From positions 4,989,001-5,053,000 of the forward strand of contig NZ_CP108370.1 of assembly GCF_035953295.1 (NCBI RefSeq): a stretch of 64,000 bases of DNA. Direction: 5' to 3'. A program made the position numbers and the translations under genes. Below, one piece after another: positions 53,213-62,423 of this stretch. This DNA is from Streptomyces sp. NBC_01335 (GTDB lineage: Bacteria; Actinomycetota; Actinomycetes; Streptomycetales; Streptomycetaceae). The notes beneath the pieces were generated by a model that did not search any database, was not told the DNA's origin, and worked only from the letters and a program-made list of their open reading frames with translations. Each line of letters opens with the position of its first letter. Positions within the stretch are counted from its first letter, which is position 1.

Positions 53213-54865
53213 TCAGATGCCGGCCGCGGCGGAGAGGTCCCGCCTGATCCCGGCCAGCAGCTCGGCCGCCCGGGCCCGCGCGGCCGGCAGCCCGTCCGCC
53301 GAGGCGACCGGTACGACGACCTCCAGGTAGCACTTGAGCTTCGGCTCGGTGCCGCTCGGGCGGACGATCACCCGGGCGCCGTCCAGGCGGTAGCGCAGGC
53401 CGTCCGTGGGCGGGAGCCGGTCGGATCCCTTCGAGAGGTCCTCGGCCGAGGTGACCGCCAGCCCCGCCAGCGCGGTCGGCGGCTGCTCGCGGAGCCGGTG
53501 CATGGCGTCGGCGATGACCGAGAGGTCCTCCACCCGGACCGAGAGCTGGTCGGTCGCGTGCAGCCCGTGCGCGAGGGCCAGGTCGTCCAGCAGGTCGAGC
53601 AGGGTGCGGCCGTGCTCCTTGAGCACCGAGGCCAGCTCGGTGACGAGCAGCGCGGCGGTGATGCCGTCCTTGTCCCGTACGCCGTCCGGGTCGACGCAGT
53701 AGCCGAGCGCCTCCTCGTAGCCGTAGCGCAGTCCGTCCACGCGGGCGATCCACTTGAAGCCGGTCAGCGTCTCCTCGTACCCGAGACCGGCCCGTTCGGC
53801 GATCCGGCCGAGCAGCGAGGAGGAGACGATCGAGGCGGCGAGGACGCCCTCGGCGCCCCGGTCCACCAGGTGCGCGGCGAGCAGCGCGCCGACCTCGTCG
53901 CCGCGCAGCATCCGCCAGCCGCCCCCGGCCGCCGGGTCCGGGACGGCGACGGCGCAGCGGTCCGCGTCCGGGTCGTTGGCGATGATCAGATCGGGGTCCG
54001 TCCGGCGCGCGGTCGCGAAGGCGAGGTCCATCGCGCCCGGCTCCTCCGGGTTGGGGAACGCGACGGTCGGGAACGCCGGGTCGGGCTCGGCCTGCTCGGC
54101 GACGAGCACCGGCGCCGGGAACCCGGCCCGCTCGAACGCGGCGGTCAGCACCGAGGTGCCGACACCGTGCATCGCCGTGTAGACGGTCCGGGCGGTGCGC
54201 GGGGAGCCGGCCGAGAGCACGGCGTCGGTACGGGCCAGGTAGGCGTCCAGGACCTCTTCGCCGAGGACCTCCCAGCCGTCCCCGGGCCGGTACACCCCGG
54301 CGAGCGGGCCGACCGCGGCGATGGCGGCGGCGATCTCCGCGTCGGCCGGGGGCACGATCTGCGAGCCGTCGCCGAGGTAGACCTTGTAGCCGTTGTCGCG
54401 CGGCGGGTTGTGGCTCGCGGTGACCTCGACGCCCGCGACGGCGCCCAGATGCCGTATGGCGTAGGCCAGCACCGGGGTGGGCAGCGGGCGCGGCAGGACG
54501 GCGGCGCGGAGCCCGGCGCCGGTCATCACGGCGGCGGTGTCCCGGGCGAAGTCCTCCGAGCGGTAGCGGGCGTCGTACCCGACCACGACGAGCCCACCGG
54601 TGTGCCCCTCGGCCTTGAGGTACGCGGCGAGTCCGGCGGCGGCGCGGATCACGACGGCACGGTTCATCCGCATCGGCCCCGCGCCCAGCTCCCCGCGCAG
54701 ACCGGCGGTGCCGAACTGGAGGGTGCCGGCGAAGCGCGCGGCGAGGTCGGCGCGGGCTTCGGGGCCGTCCGTGGCGATCAGCCGCGCCAGCTCCTCCCGC
54801 GTCTCGGGGTCCGGGTCCTCGGCCTGCCAGGCCCTTGCCCGTTCGAGGAGGTCGTCGTCGTGCAC
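53213..54865 (-). CDS. Phosphohexomutase-family protein (probable phosphopentomutase)
   Basis: 550 residues from GTG 54865. Alpha-D-phosphohexomutase fold with the phosphoserine loop VEVTASHNPPRDNG, the metal loop IIANDPDADRCAV, the sugar loop YEEALGYCVD and the phosphate loop VIVRPSGTEPK. Database labels vary between phosphomannomutase and phosphoglucomutase. Placed between deoC and punA, conversion of (deoxy)ribose-1-phosphate to the 5-phosphate is the most sensible role (inference). It probably shares the transcript that starts at punA. Confidence 0.88.
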   Translation of the reverse strand: MHDDDLLERARAWQAEDPDPETREELARLIATDGPEARADLAARFAGTLQFGTAGLRGELGAGPMRMNRAVVIRAAAGLAAYLKAEGHTGGLVVVGYDARYRSEDFARDTAAVMTGAGLRAAVLPRPLPTPVLAYAIRHLGAVAGVEVTASHNPPRDNGYKVYLGDGSQIVPPADAEIAAAIAAVGPLAGVYRPGDGWEVLGEEVLDAYLARTDAVLSAGSPRTARTVYTAMHGVGTSVLTAAFERAGFPAPVLVAEQAEPDPAFPTVAFPNPEEPGAMDLAFATARRTDPDLIIANDPDADRCAVAVPDPAAGGGWRMLRGDEVGALLAAHLVDRGAEGVLAASIVSSSLLGRIAERAGLGYEETLTGFKWIARVDGLRYGYEEALGYCVDPDGVRDKDGITAALLVTELASVLKEHGRTLLDLLDDLALAHGLHATDQLSVRVEDLSVIADAMHRLREQPPTALAGLAVTSAEDLSKGSDRLPPTDGLRYRLDGARVIVRPSGTEPKLKCYLEVVVPVASADGLPAARARAAELLAGIRRDLSAAAGI

Positions 54866-54990
54866 GGGGGGTCCGCCTTTCGGGGATGACGGGGTGCGGG
54901 TGGTGCGGGTGGTGCCGGTGGTGCGGGGAGCGCCGCGGGCGCGGGGGCGGCGGCCCGGCTCTCACGCGGGGCCGCCGCCGGATCCGCCGG

Positions 54991-55815
54991 TCAGATGCGT
55001 TCGAGCACGCGGGCCAGCAGGTCGCCCATGCGCGCGGCCGAGTCGCGGCCGGCCTGGAGGACCTCCTCGTGGTTGAGCGGTTCGCCGGACAGGCCCGCGG
55101 CGAGGTTGGTCACCAGCGAGATGCCGAGCACCTCCGCACCCGCCTCGCGCGCGGCGATGGCCTCCAGCACGGTGGACATGCCGACCAGGTCGCCGCCCAT
55201 CGCGCGGACCATGCCGATCTCGGCCGGGGTCTCGTAGTGCGGGCCGGGGAACTGCACGTACACGCCCTCTTCCAGCGAGGGGTCGATCTCCTGGCAGAGC
55301 GCCCGCAGCCGGGGGGAGTACAGGTCGGTCAGGTCGACGAAGTTGGCGCCGATGATCGGGGAGGTGGCGGTGAGGTTGATGTGGTCGCCGATCAGCACCG
55401 GCTGGCCGGGGCGCATGCCCTCGCGCAGACCGCCGCAGCCGTTGGTCAGCACGACGGTCCGGCAGCCCGCGGCCACGGCCGTACGGACGCCGTGGGCGAC
55501 GGCGGCGACGCCGCGTCCCTCGTAGAAGTGGGTGCGGCCGAGGAAGACCAGCACGCGCTTCTCGCCGATGCGGTAGGAGCGGACCGTGCCGCCGTGCCCC
55601 TCCACCGCCGGGGGCGGGAATCCGGGCAGGTGCGTCACCGGGAACTCGGCGTCCGGGGTACCGAGCGCATCGCCCGCGGGTCCCCAGCCGGACCCCATCA
55701 CGAGGACCACGTCGTGGGTCTCGGCGCCGGTCAGCTCCCGCAGCCTGGCGGCGGCCTCGGCGGCCACCGCGTGCGGGTCGTCCTGGATGTTGTCCGGAAT
55801 AACAGATGCGTTCAC
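54991..55815 (-). CDS. punA: Purine nucleoside phosphorylase (trimeric class)
   Basis: 274 residues from GTG 55815. It splits inosine and guanosine (and deoxy forms) with phosphate. Family motifs: [10 protein letters not shown] (phosphate Ser), [34 protein letters not shown] and [22 protein letters not shown] on the minus strand ends seven bases before the GTG, so the mRNA appears leaderless. The regulon operator lies 24 bp upstream. Confidence 0.95.
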   Translation of the reverse strand: MNASVIPDNIQDDPHAVAAEAAARLRELTGAETHDVVLVMGSGWGPAGDALGTPDAEFPVTHLPGFPPPAVEGHGGTVRSYRIGEKRVLVFLGRTHFYEGRGVAAVAHGVRTAVAAGCRTVVLTNGCGGLREGMRPGQPVLIGDHINLTATSPIIGANFVDLTDLYSPRLRALCQEIDPSLEEGVYVQFPGPHYETPAEIGMVRAMGGDLVGMSTVLEAIAAREAGAEVLGISLVTNLAAGLSGEPLNHEEVLQAGRDSAARMGDLLARVLERI

Positions 55816-55838
55816 CGGACGAGGGTAACCGCTGATTC

Positions 55839-55852
55839 CCTACGCGCGTAGA
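55839..55852. promoter_or_regulatory. Nucleoside-regulon operator, copy 5 (punA promoter)
   Basis: CCTACGCGCGTAGA, 13 of 14 matches, upstream of the punA -10. Confidence 0.75.
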
Positions 55853-55995
55853 TGGACCGGCACACCATCTGTCCGAGCCTTTCGTATTTTCGTACGACAA
55901 GGGGGTCGGTGGGCCGGGGAACAGAGGGTGCCCGTCGCCCGGCGGCCGGCCGTGCGAAGACCCGCCCTCAGGCCGGCGAAGCCCCGCCCGGCAGG

Positions 55996-56433
55996 TCAGC
56001 AGGGGCGCTTGCGCAGTTCCATCACGTAGTCGTGCGGGGCCCCGGCGGACTCCGCCGCGTCGGCCACCTCGCCGAGGTAGCGCGCGGACGGCAGACCGCC
56101 CTCGTAGCCGTTGAGCACGTACATCCAGGCCGGCTCCTCGCCGTCCAGGGTGTGCACGCGCACCCGCATCCGCCGGTAGATGTCGAGGCCGACACCCTCC
56201 CAGCGGTCCAGGGAGTCCTCGTCCATCGGCGCGACGTCGTACAGCGCGACGAACACCTGGGAGCGCGGCGCTTCGACGACCGTCGCCAGCGCCCCTTCCC
56301 AGCCCATCTGCTCCCCGCCGAAGGTCAGCCGCCAGCCGTTGAGCCAGCCCGTGCCGCGCAGCGGGGAATGCGGTGCGCGGCGCGTCATCAGCCGCGCGTC
56401 GAGGTTGCCGGCGTACGCGGCGTAGAGCGACAT
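55996..56433 (-). CDS. Gamma-glutamylcyclotransferase-like (AIG2) protein
   Basis: 145 residues. The fold is marked by LYAAYAGNLDARLMTRRAPH at the start (substrate loop), then GWLNGWRLTFGG, ATVVEAPRSQVFVALYDV (with a Glu in the expected region) and VLNGYEGGLPSARYLGEV. Relatives release 5-oxoproline or act on gamma-glutamylamines. Substrate unknown. Confidence 0.82.
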   Translation of the reverse strand: MSLYAAYAGNLDARLMTRRAPHSPLRGTGWLNGWRLTFGGEQMGWEGALATVVEAPRSQVFVALYDVAPMDEDSLDRWEGVGLDIYRRMRVRVHTLDGEEPAWMYVLNGYEGGLPSARYLGEVADAAESAGAPHDYVMELRKRPC

Positions 56434-56707
56434 GAGTCCGAGGGTACGGGAGATGCGGAGCGACGCGCCGAACTCCTGGCAGGAACAGCCCGGGAGAGCG
56501 AACCTCCCACGGCCGCACGGAGGCGTCCGGCCCACCGCGCCCGAGCTGCGAGGACGGCTCCGGCGCCCGGATGGAGGGCCCCGGGGCGAAGCACTTTGGC
56601 GCGTGCGGGACAATGGAGTACGTACTGCATTCCCCCGGGGCGATCCCCCGGACCCCGGCCGGGACGGCAGACGGCCGTGGGATGACACCACGCGAGGCGG
56701 ACATTTC

Positions 56708-58147
56708 GTGACCAGGATCGTGATCATCGGCGGCGGCCCCGGCGGCTACGAGGCGGCACTGGTCGGTACCCAGCTCGGGGCGGACGTCACCGTCGTCGAC
56801 TGCGACGGCCTCGGCGGAGCCTCGGTGCTCACCGACTGCGTCCCCTCCAAGACCCTGATCGCCACCGCCGAGGTCATGACGACCTTCGACTCCTCCTACG
56901 AGGAGCTGGGCATCATCGTCGCCGACGACACCCCGGCCCTGGAGCAGGCCGCCCGGGTGGTCGGTGTCGACCTCGGCAAGGTCAACCGGCGTGTCAAGCG
57001 CCTCGCGCTCGCCCAGTCCCACGACATCACCGCCTCCGTCACCCGGGCCGGCGCCCGGGTGATGCGCGGCCGCGGCCGTCTGGAGGGCCTCCAGGCCGCC
57101 GACGGCTCCCGCCAGGTCGTGGTGACCGCCGCCGACGGCACCGAGGTGCGCCTCACCGCCGACGCGGTGCTGATCGCCACCGGCGGCCACCCCCGCGAGA
57201 TCCCGGACGCGCAGCCCGACGGCGAGCGCATCCTGAACTGGACCCAGGTCTACGACCTCGACGAGCTCCCCGAGGAGCTCATCGTGGTCGGTTCCGGCGT
57301 CACCGGCGCCGAGTTCGCCGGCGCCTACCAGGCGCTCGGCTCCCGGGTCACCCTCGTCTCCTCCCGCGACCGGGTGCTGCCGGGCGAGGACCCGGACGCC
57401 GCCGCCGTGCTGGAGGACGTGTTCCGCCGCCGCGGCATGAACGTCATGGCCCGCTCCCGCGCGCAGGCCGCCAAGCGCGTCGGCGACCGGGTCGAGGTCA
57501 CCCTCGCGGACGGCCGGGTCATCTCCGGCACGCACTGCCTGATGGCGGTCGGCGCGATCCCGAACACCGAGGGCATGGGCCTGGAAGAGGCGGGCGTCCA
57601 CCTCAAGGAGTCCGGCCACATCAAGACCGACAAGGTCTCCCGCACCAGCGCCCCCGGCGTCTACGCGGCCGGTGACGTCACGGGCGTCTTCGCGCTGGCC
57701 TCGGTCGCCGCGATGCAGGGCCGGATCGCGATGTACCACTTCCTCGGCGACGCGGTGGCCCCGCTGAACCTCAAGACCGTCTCCTCCAACGTCTTCACCG
57801 ACCCGGAGATCGCCACCGTCGGCTACACCCAGGCCGACGTGGACGCCGGCAAGATCGAGGCCCGGGTCGTCAAGCTCCCGCTGCTGCGCAACCCGCGCGC
57901 CAAGATGCTCGGCATCCGCGACGGCTTCGTCAAGATCTTCTGCCGTCCCGGCACCGGCATCGTGGTCGGCGGCTGCGTCGTCGCGCCGCGCGCCAGCGAG
58001 CTGATTCATCCGATTTCGGTCGCGGTCGACAACAACTTGACGGTGGAACAGATCGCGAACGCGTTCACCGTGTACCCGTCCCTGTCGGGTTCGATCGCCG
58101 AGGTCGCACGCCAGCTGCACACCCGGAAGCTCGACGGCGAGGTCTAG
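56708..58147 (+). CDS. lpdA: NAD(P)H-quinone reductase LpdA-type flavoprotein
   Basis: 479 residues from GTG 56708. It has the fold of dihydrolipoamide dehydrogenases: FAD motif IVIIGGGPGGYEAA, NAD motif IVVGSGVTGAEFAG and GVYAAGDVTG. The redox-active disulfide (CLNVGC) is replaced by GGASVLTDCVPSK with one Cys, and the C-terminal His-Glu pair is replaced by HPISVAVDNN. The same changes occur in mycobacterial LpdA (Rv3303c), a quinone reductase, so a lipoamide role is unlikely. Confidence 0.9.
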   Translation: MTRIVIIGGGPGGYEAALVGTQLGADVTVVDCDGLGGASVLTDCVPSKTLIATAEVMTTFDSSYEELGIIVADDTPALEQAARVVGVDLGKVNRRVKRLALAQSHDITASVTRAGARVMRGRGRLEGLQAADGSRQVVVTAADGTEVRLTADAVLIATGGHPREIPDAQPDGERILNWTQVYDLDELPEELIVVGSGVTGAEFAGAYQALGSRVTLVSSRDRVLPGEDPDAAAVLEDVFRRRGMNVMARSRAQAAKRVGDRVEVTLADGRVISGTHCLMAVGAIPNTEGMGLEEAGVHLKESGHIKTDKVSRTSAPGVYAAGDVTGVFALASVAAMQGRIAMYHFLGDAVAPLNLKTVSSNVFTDPEIATVGYTQADVDAGKIEARVVKLPLLRNPRAKMLGIRDGFVKIFCRPGTGIVVGGCVVAPRASELIHPISVAVDNNLTVEQIANAFTVYPSLSGSIAEVARQLHTRKLDGEV

Positions 58148-58163
58148 TCACCCCGCGCGTTCG

Positions 58164-58198
58164 GCCCCGCCCGATGGCAACTGCCGTCGTGGCGGGGC
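58164..58198 (+). terminator. Terminator of lpdA
   Basis: GCCCCGCC (58164-58171) pairs with GGCGGGGC (58191-58198); GATGGCA/TGCCGTC extends the stem inward. Confidence 0.7.
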
Positions 58199-58408
58199 TT
58201 GTTGGGAAGCGGGCGGATCGCATCTGACCGCTCGCCGACCAGTTGTGTGCACGTTCCAGTCAATCCGGTGGCGACGGACGGCGACTGCACGGGCAAGTCT
58301 GACAACATCGGGTTCGCGTATATCACTTGATGGCGCACTCCGTTGCCAACTTCTGCAATTCGGCCCAATGCGCTGAAAACGCGCGCGGGTCAGGTTACTG
58401 TCAGTTCT

Positions 58409-59377
58409 GTGTTCGCTGCAGAACGTCGTCAATTGATCCTCGAAATGGTGCGCGCCAACGGGGCGGTATCGCTCCGTGAGCTCGCCCGCGTCGTCCAGAC
58501 CTCCGAAGTGACCGTACGGCGGGACGTGCGGGCACTGGAGGCAGAAGGACTCCTCGACCGCCGGCACGGCGGTGCGGTCTTGCCGGGCGGTTTTACGCGG
58601 GAGTCCGGCTTTCCGCAGAAATCCCATCTCTCGTCCGCGGAGAAGACGGCCATCGCCGACGCGGCGGCCGCGCTGGTCGGTGAGGGCGAGGCCATCGTCG
58701 TCGGCGCCGGTACGACCACGCAGGAGCTGGCCCGCCGGCTCGCGCGGGTGCCCGGCCTCACCGTCGTCACCAACTCCCTGCTGGTCGCCCAGGCCCTGGC
58801 GCACGCCAACCGCGTGGAGGTCGTGATGACCGGCGGCACCCTGCGCGGGAGCAACTACGCCCTGGTGGGCAGCGGGGCCGAGCAGTCCCTCCAGGGGCTG
58901 CGGGTCTCCCGGGCCTTCCTCTCCGGGAGCGGGCTGACGGCCGAGCGCGGGCTCTCCACGTCCAACATGCTCTCGGCCAGCGTCGACCGGGCCTTGGTGC
59001 AGGCCGCCGCCGAGGTGGTCGTCCTCGCCGACCACACCAAGCTGGGCGCCGACACCATGTTCCAGACGGTGCCCACCGAGCTGGTCACCCGGCTGGTCAC
59101 CGACGAACCCCCGCTGCACGACGAGCGGGCCGCCGCCGAGATCCACGCCCTGGCCGACCAGGGCGTGGAGATCACCCTCGCTGGCGGGGACACCGACTCC
59201 GGCCACTCCGGCACGGAGAGCGCCCCGCCGAACGGCAGACCCCGGCGCGACATGCCGCTGCCGGGCCAGCGCCGCACCCAGAACGGCGGCCTGGGACAGC
59301 AACTGCGCGGCGCCGCGGTCCTCGCCGACCCTGGCCCCCCGGAGCGCGCCCGCGTCGCCGACCTGCGGCGGCGCTGA
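58409..59377 (+). CDS. DeoR/GlpR-family transcriptional regulator
   Basis: 322 residues from GTG 58409. N-terminal HTH_DeoR: AAERRQLILEMVRANGAVSL, ELARVVQTSEVTVRRDVRAL, then RRHGGAVLP. The sugar-phosphate sensing domain follows: IVVGAGTTTQELARRL, LTVVTNSLLVAQAL, VVMTGGTLRG and VVVLADHTKLG. An extra ~65-residue Gly/Pro/Arg-rich tail is unlike typical family members. Targets unknown; no copy of the nucleoside operator lies at its own promoter. Confidence 0.9.
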   Translation: MFAAERRQLILEMVRANGAVSLRELARVVQTSEVTVRRDVRALEAEGLLDRRHGGAVLPGGFTRESGFPQKSHLSSAEKTAIADAAAALVGEGEAIVVGAGTTTQELARRLARVPGLTVVTNSLLVAQALAHANRVEVVMTGGTLRGSNYALVGSGAEQSLQGLRVSRAFLSGSGLTAERGLSTSNMLSASVDRALVQAAAEVVVLADHTKLGADTMFQTVPTELVTRLVTDEPPLHDERAAAEIHALADQGVEITLAGGDTDSGHSGTESAPPNGRPRRDMPLPGQRRTQNGGLGQQLRGAAVLADPGPPERARVADLRRR

Positions 59378-59436
59378 GAAGGCGGAGAACCGGGCGGTTT
59401 TGCCGACGCCCCGGCGCGCGGCGCGGGGGCGGGCTC

Positions 59437-60117
59437 TCAGGCCCCCGGCACCGTCCCCGTCGTCTCCGCCCTGCTCCTGAGCCCCTGGAGCGTCAGCAGG
59501 AGCAGCCGGTCGGCCAGCTCCGGGTCCTCGGGGTTCTGCTCGGCGGCCAGTGCGATGGCGTTGGTCAGCTGCATCAGGTCGCCGATCGACACGTCCGCCC
59601 GCACGGCCCCGCTCTCCTGCGCCCGTGTCAGCAGCCGGGCCCCCGCCTCGCGCAGCGGTACGTGACAGGGGGCCAGGGCCGAGGTGTCGTCCCGCGAGGC
59701 GGAGAGCAGCGCACGGGCCAGCCCCCGGTACTCGCCCGCGTGCCGGACGATCGCGCCGAGCCACTCCACCAGGGCGTGGCACGGCTGCTCGGCCCGTGCC
59801 AGTGCGTACGAGTGGTCGAGCAGGTCGGCCAGCGCGTCCTGGAAGACCGCGTTCATCAGCGCGGGCCGGGTGGGGAAGTGCCGGTAGAGCGTGCCGATCC
59901 CCACGCCCGCGCGCCGGGCGAGGTCCTCCAGCGAGGCGTCGGTGCCCTGTTCGGCGAAGAGGGTACGGGCCTCGCCGACCAGCCGGTCGTGGTTGCGGCG
60001 GGCGTCGGCGCGCATCGGCCGTCCGGGCGCGGGCGCGGGGGCGGGCACGGGCGAACCGGGACCGGTCCCGTCCGGGTCCGGAGTCGGTGCCGTGCTCGGC
60101 GGCGTCACGCTGGCCAT
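59437..60117 (-). CDS. TetR-family transcriptional regulator
   Basis: 226 residues from ATG 60117. A Pro/Gly-rich N terminus of ~34 residues is followed by the helix-turn-helix ASLEDLARRAGVGIGTLYRHFPTR. The C-terminal domain (LVEWLGAIVRHAGEYRGLAR and so on) is of the SbtR-like type. Downstream of accA2 on the same strand but separated by a terminator. Target unknown. Confidence 0.88.
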   Translation of the reverse strand: MASVTPPSTAPTPDPDGTGPGSPVPAPAPAPGRPMRADARRNHDRLVGEARTLFAEQGTDASLEDLARRAGVGIGTLYRHFPTRPALMNAVFQDALADLLDHSYALARAEQPCHALVEWLGAIVRHAGEYRGLARALLSASRDDTSALAPCHVPLREAGARLLTRAQESGAVRADVSIGDLMQLTNAIALAAEQNPEDPELADRLLLLTLQGLRSRAETTGTVPGA

Positions 60118-60226
60118 GGTGGGGTCATCCTCCCGGGTCTCCTCGGCTCCAGGATGCCACCGCCCTCCGGCGGGCCCGCCGCCGGACCGCGACTTGGCCC
60201 TTTCGTCCCGGGCCCGGAACGCGGAA

Positions 60227-60275
60227 GGGCCCCGCCCGGTCCGTACGCGGTGGGCGTACGGACCGGGCGGGGCCC
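60227..60275 (-). terminator. Terminator of accA2
   Basis: 22-bp perfect stem (60227-60248 with 60254-60275), 5-nt loop. Confidence 0.82.
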
Positions 60276-60307
60276 CTGCGGGAGGCCCGAGGGCGGTCCC
60301 GCAGGTG

Positions 60308-62059
60308 TCAGTCCTTGATCTCGCAGATCGCGGCGCCGGACGACAGCGAGCTGCCGACCTCGGCGCTGAGGCCCTTGATCGTGCCGGAGCGGTGCGCGTT
60401 GAGCGGCTGCTCCATCTTCATGGCCTCCAGGACGACGACGAGGTCGCCCTCCTTGACCTCCTGGCCCTCCTCCACGGCCACCTTCACGATGGTGCCCTGC
60501 ATGGGGGAGGCGAGGGTGTCGCCCGAGGCCGCGGATCCGGCCTTCTTCGCCGCGCGGCGCTTCGGCTTCGCACCGGCCGCCAGGCCCGTACGCGCCAGGC
60601 TCATGCCCAGCGACGAGGGGAGCGAGACCTCCAGGCGCCGGCCGCCGACCTCGACGACGACGATCTCCCGGTTGCCCTCGTCCTCGTCCGCCTCGGCGGG
60701 CGTGGTGAAGGGCTTGATCTCGTTGACGAACTCGGTCTCGATCCAGCGGGTGTGGATGCGGAACGGGTCCGAGGTGAACGCCGGGTCCACCACGACCGCG
60801 CGGTGGAACGGGATGGCGGTGGCCATGCCCTCGACGGTGAACTCGCCGAGCGCGCGGGCCGCGCGCTGGAGCGCCTGCTCACGGGTGGCGCCGGTGACGA
60901 TCAGCTTCGCCAGGAGCGAGTCCCAGGCGGGGCCGATGACGCTGCCGGACTCGACACCCGCGTCCAGCCGGACACCGGGGCCGGTCGGGGCGTTGAAGGT
61001 GGTGACGGTGCCCGGGGCGGGCAGGAAGCCCCGGCCCGGGTCCTCGCCGTTGATACGGAACTCGAAGGAGTGACCGCGTACGGCCGGGTCGCCGTATCCC
61101 AGCTCCTCGCCGTCGGCGATCCGGAACATCTCGCGGACCAGGTCGAGGCCGGTGACCTCTTCGGTGACCGGGTGCTCCACCTGGAGGCGGGTGTTGACCT
61201 CCAGGAAGGAGATCGTGCCGTCCGTGCCGACGAGGAACTCGACCGTGCCGGCGCCGACGTAGCCGGCCTCCTTCAGGATCGCCTTCGACGCCGCGTACAG
61301 CTGGGCGTTCTGCTCCTCGGTGAGGAAGGGGGCCGGGGCCTCCTCGACCAGCTTCTGGTGACGGCGCTGGAGCGAGCAGTCGCGGGTGGAGACGACGACG
61401 ACGTTGCCGTGCTGGTCGGCCAGGCACTGGGTCTCGACGTGACGCGGCTTGTCGAGGTAGCGCTCGACGAAGCACTCGCCCCGGCCGAACGCCGCGACGG
61501 CCTCGCGGACGGCGGAGTCGTACAGCTCCGGGACCTCTTCGAGGGTGCGGGCGACCTTCAGGCCGCGTCCGCCACCACCGAAGGCGGCCTTGATGGCGAT
61601 GGGCAGACCGTGCTCCCGCGCGAACGCCACGACCTCCTCGGAGCCGGAGACCGGGTCCGGGGTGCCGGCGACGAGCGGGGCACCGGCGCGCTGCGCGATG
61701 TGCCGGGCGGCGACCTTGTCGCCGAGGTCGCGGATCGCGTGCGGCGGCGGGCCGATCCAGGTCAGCCCGGCGTCCAGCACCGCCTGCGCGAACTCCGCGT
61801 TCTCGGACAGGAATCCGTACCCCGGGTGGATCGCGTCCGCGCCCGAGTCGGCGGCGGCGCGCAGCACCTTGGCGATGTCCAGGTAGCTGGTCGCCGGGGT
61901 GTCACCGCCCAGCGCGAACGCCTCGTCCGCCGCGCGGACGTGCAGAGCGTCCCGGTCCGGATCGGCGTAGACGGCGACGCTGGCGATCCCGGCGTCCCGG
62001 CAGGCCCGAGCGACGCGGACTGCGATTTCGCCACGGTTGGCGATGAGCACCTTGCGCAC
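60308..62059 (-). CDS. accA2: Acyl-CoA carboxylase alpha subunit (biotin carboxylase + BCCP)
   Basis: 583 residues from GTG 62059. Biotin carboxylase domain: [21 protein letters not shown] loop [14 protein letters not shown], catalytic [21 protein letters not shown] linker rich in Lys/Ala precedes the biotinyl domain with biotinylated Lys in LEAMKMEQP near residue 548. This subunit carboxylates biotin for acetyl- and propionyl-CoA carboxylases, giving malonyl- and methylmalonyl-CoA for fatty acids and polyketides. In S. coelicolor its partners are encoded a little further on, beyond maf. Confidence 0.95.
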   Translation of the reverse strand: MRKVLIANRGEIAVRVARACRDAGIASVAVYADPDRDALHVRAADEAFALGGDTPATSYLDIAKVLRAAADSGADAIHPGYGFLSENAEFAQAVLDAGLTWIGPPPHAIRDLGDKVAARHIAQRAGAPLVAGTPDPVSGSEEVVAFAREHGLPIAIKAAFGGGGRGLKVARTLEEVPELYDSAVREAVAAFGRGECFVERYLDKPRHVETQCLADQHGNVVVVSTRDCSLQRRHQKLVEEAPAPFLTEEQNAQLYAASKAILKEAGYVGAGTVEFLVGTDGTISFLEVNTRLQVEHPVTEEVTGLDLVREMFRIADGEELGYGDPAVRGHSFEFRINGEDPGRGFLPAPGTVTTFNAPTGPGVRLDAGVESGSVIGPAWDSLLAKLIVTGATREQALQRAARALGEFTVEGMATAIPFHRAVVVDPAFTSDPFRIHTRWIETEFVNEIKPFTTPAEADEDEGNREIVVVEVGGRRLEVSLPSSLGMSLARTGLAAGAKPKRRAAKKAGSAASGDTLASPMQGTIVKVAVEEGQEVKEGDLVVVLEAMKMEQPLNAHRSGTIKGLSAEVGSSLSSGAAICEIKD

Positions 62060-62423
62060 GATGACTCCCTCCTAGGAACAAGCTGAGTTTAGGGACTACC
62101 AACACGGCCGTACGACTCGTCCCCAGTGGTGAGCTTGCCCACACGGAGTGTGATTTCGAGGCCTCCGGAGTCGCAAAATCCCTTGTCGGACCACGGTACG
62201 CCGCGATCCTTAACCGCACAGTAGCCACCAGGTGTGGTTCAGGTCTCTGTCTGTAGGCGCAACGACCGGTGGCTTTTCTTTGTCGGGTCCCCACGAATGG
62301 ATGAAGAAATCCCTTGCCGTACGGCGGAACGGCGCCGACCGTGCGCACGCTCTTGTCCAGATGATTACCCGTTAGTAAGGTCCGCGGTGTCGGACGTAAC
62401 TATGGGTAACAGGGGGTGGCGCC
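62060..62423. other. 364-bp divergent promoter region
   Basis: Between accA2 (left) and a small membrane protein gene (right). AT-richer tracts near 62080 and 62230 are likely promoter sites. TTAC-N6-GTAA at 62365-62378 is the only operator-like element I see. No gene. Confidence 0.55.
62365..62378. promoter_or_regulatory. Candidate operator TTAC-N6-GTAA
   Basis: TTACCCGTTAGTAA, with 4-bp perfect arms, 46 bp upstream of the membrane protein gene; half-sites of this kind are common for TetR-family repressors. A GTAAC direct repeat (about 62396-62410) lies close by. Confidence 0.35.

Noticed and set aside
54962..58120. A 1052-codon minus-strand reading frame across punA and lpdA
   Set aside because: Covers real genes in other frames, shows no motifs.
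56708..58147. Annotation as dihydrolipoamide dehydrogenase of a 2-oxoacid dehydrogenase complex
   Set aside because: The redox disulfide and the catalytic His-Glu pair are missing, and no E1/E2 genes are nearby.
58409..59377. The DeoR-family protein as the repressor of the TCTACGCGCGTAGA regulon
   Set aside because: Attractive by name and position, but its promoter lacks the motif and nothing in the sequence ties it to this dyad. Left open rather than claimed.
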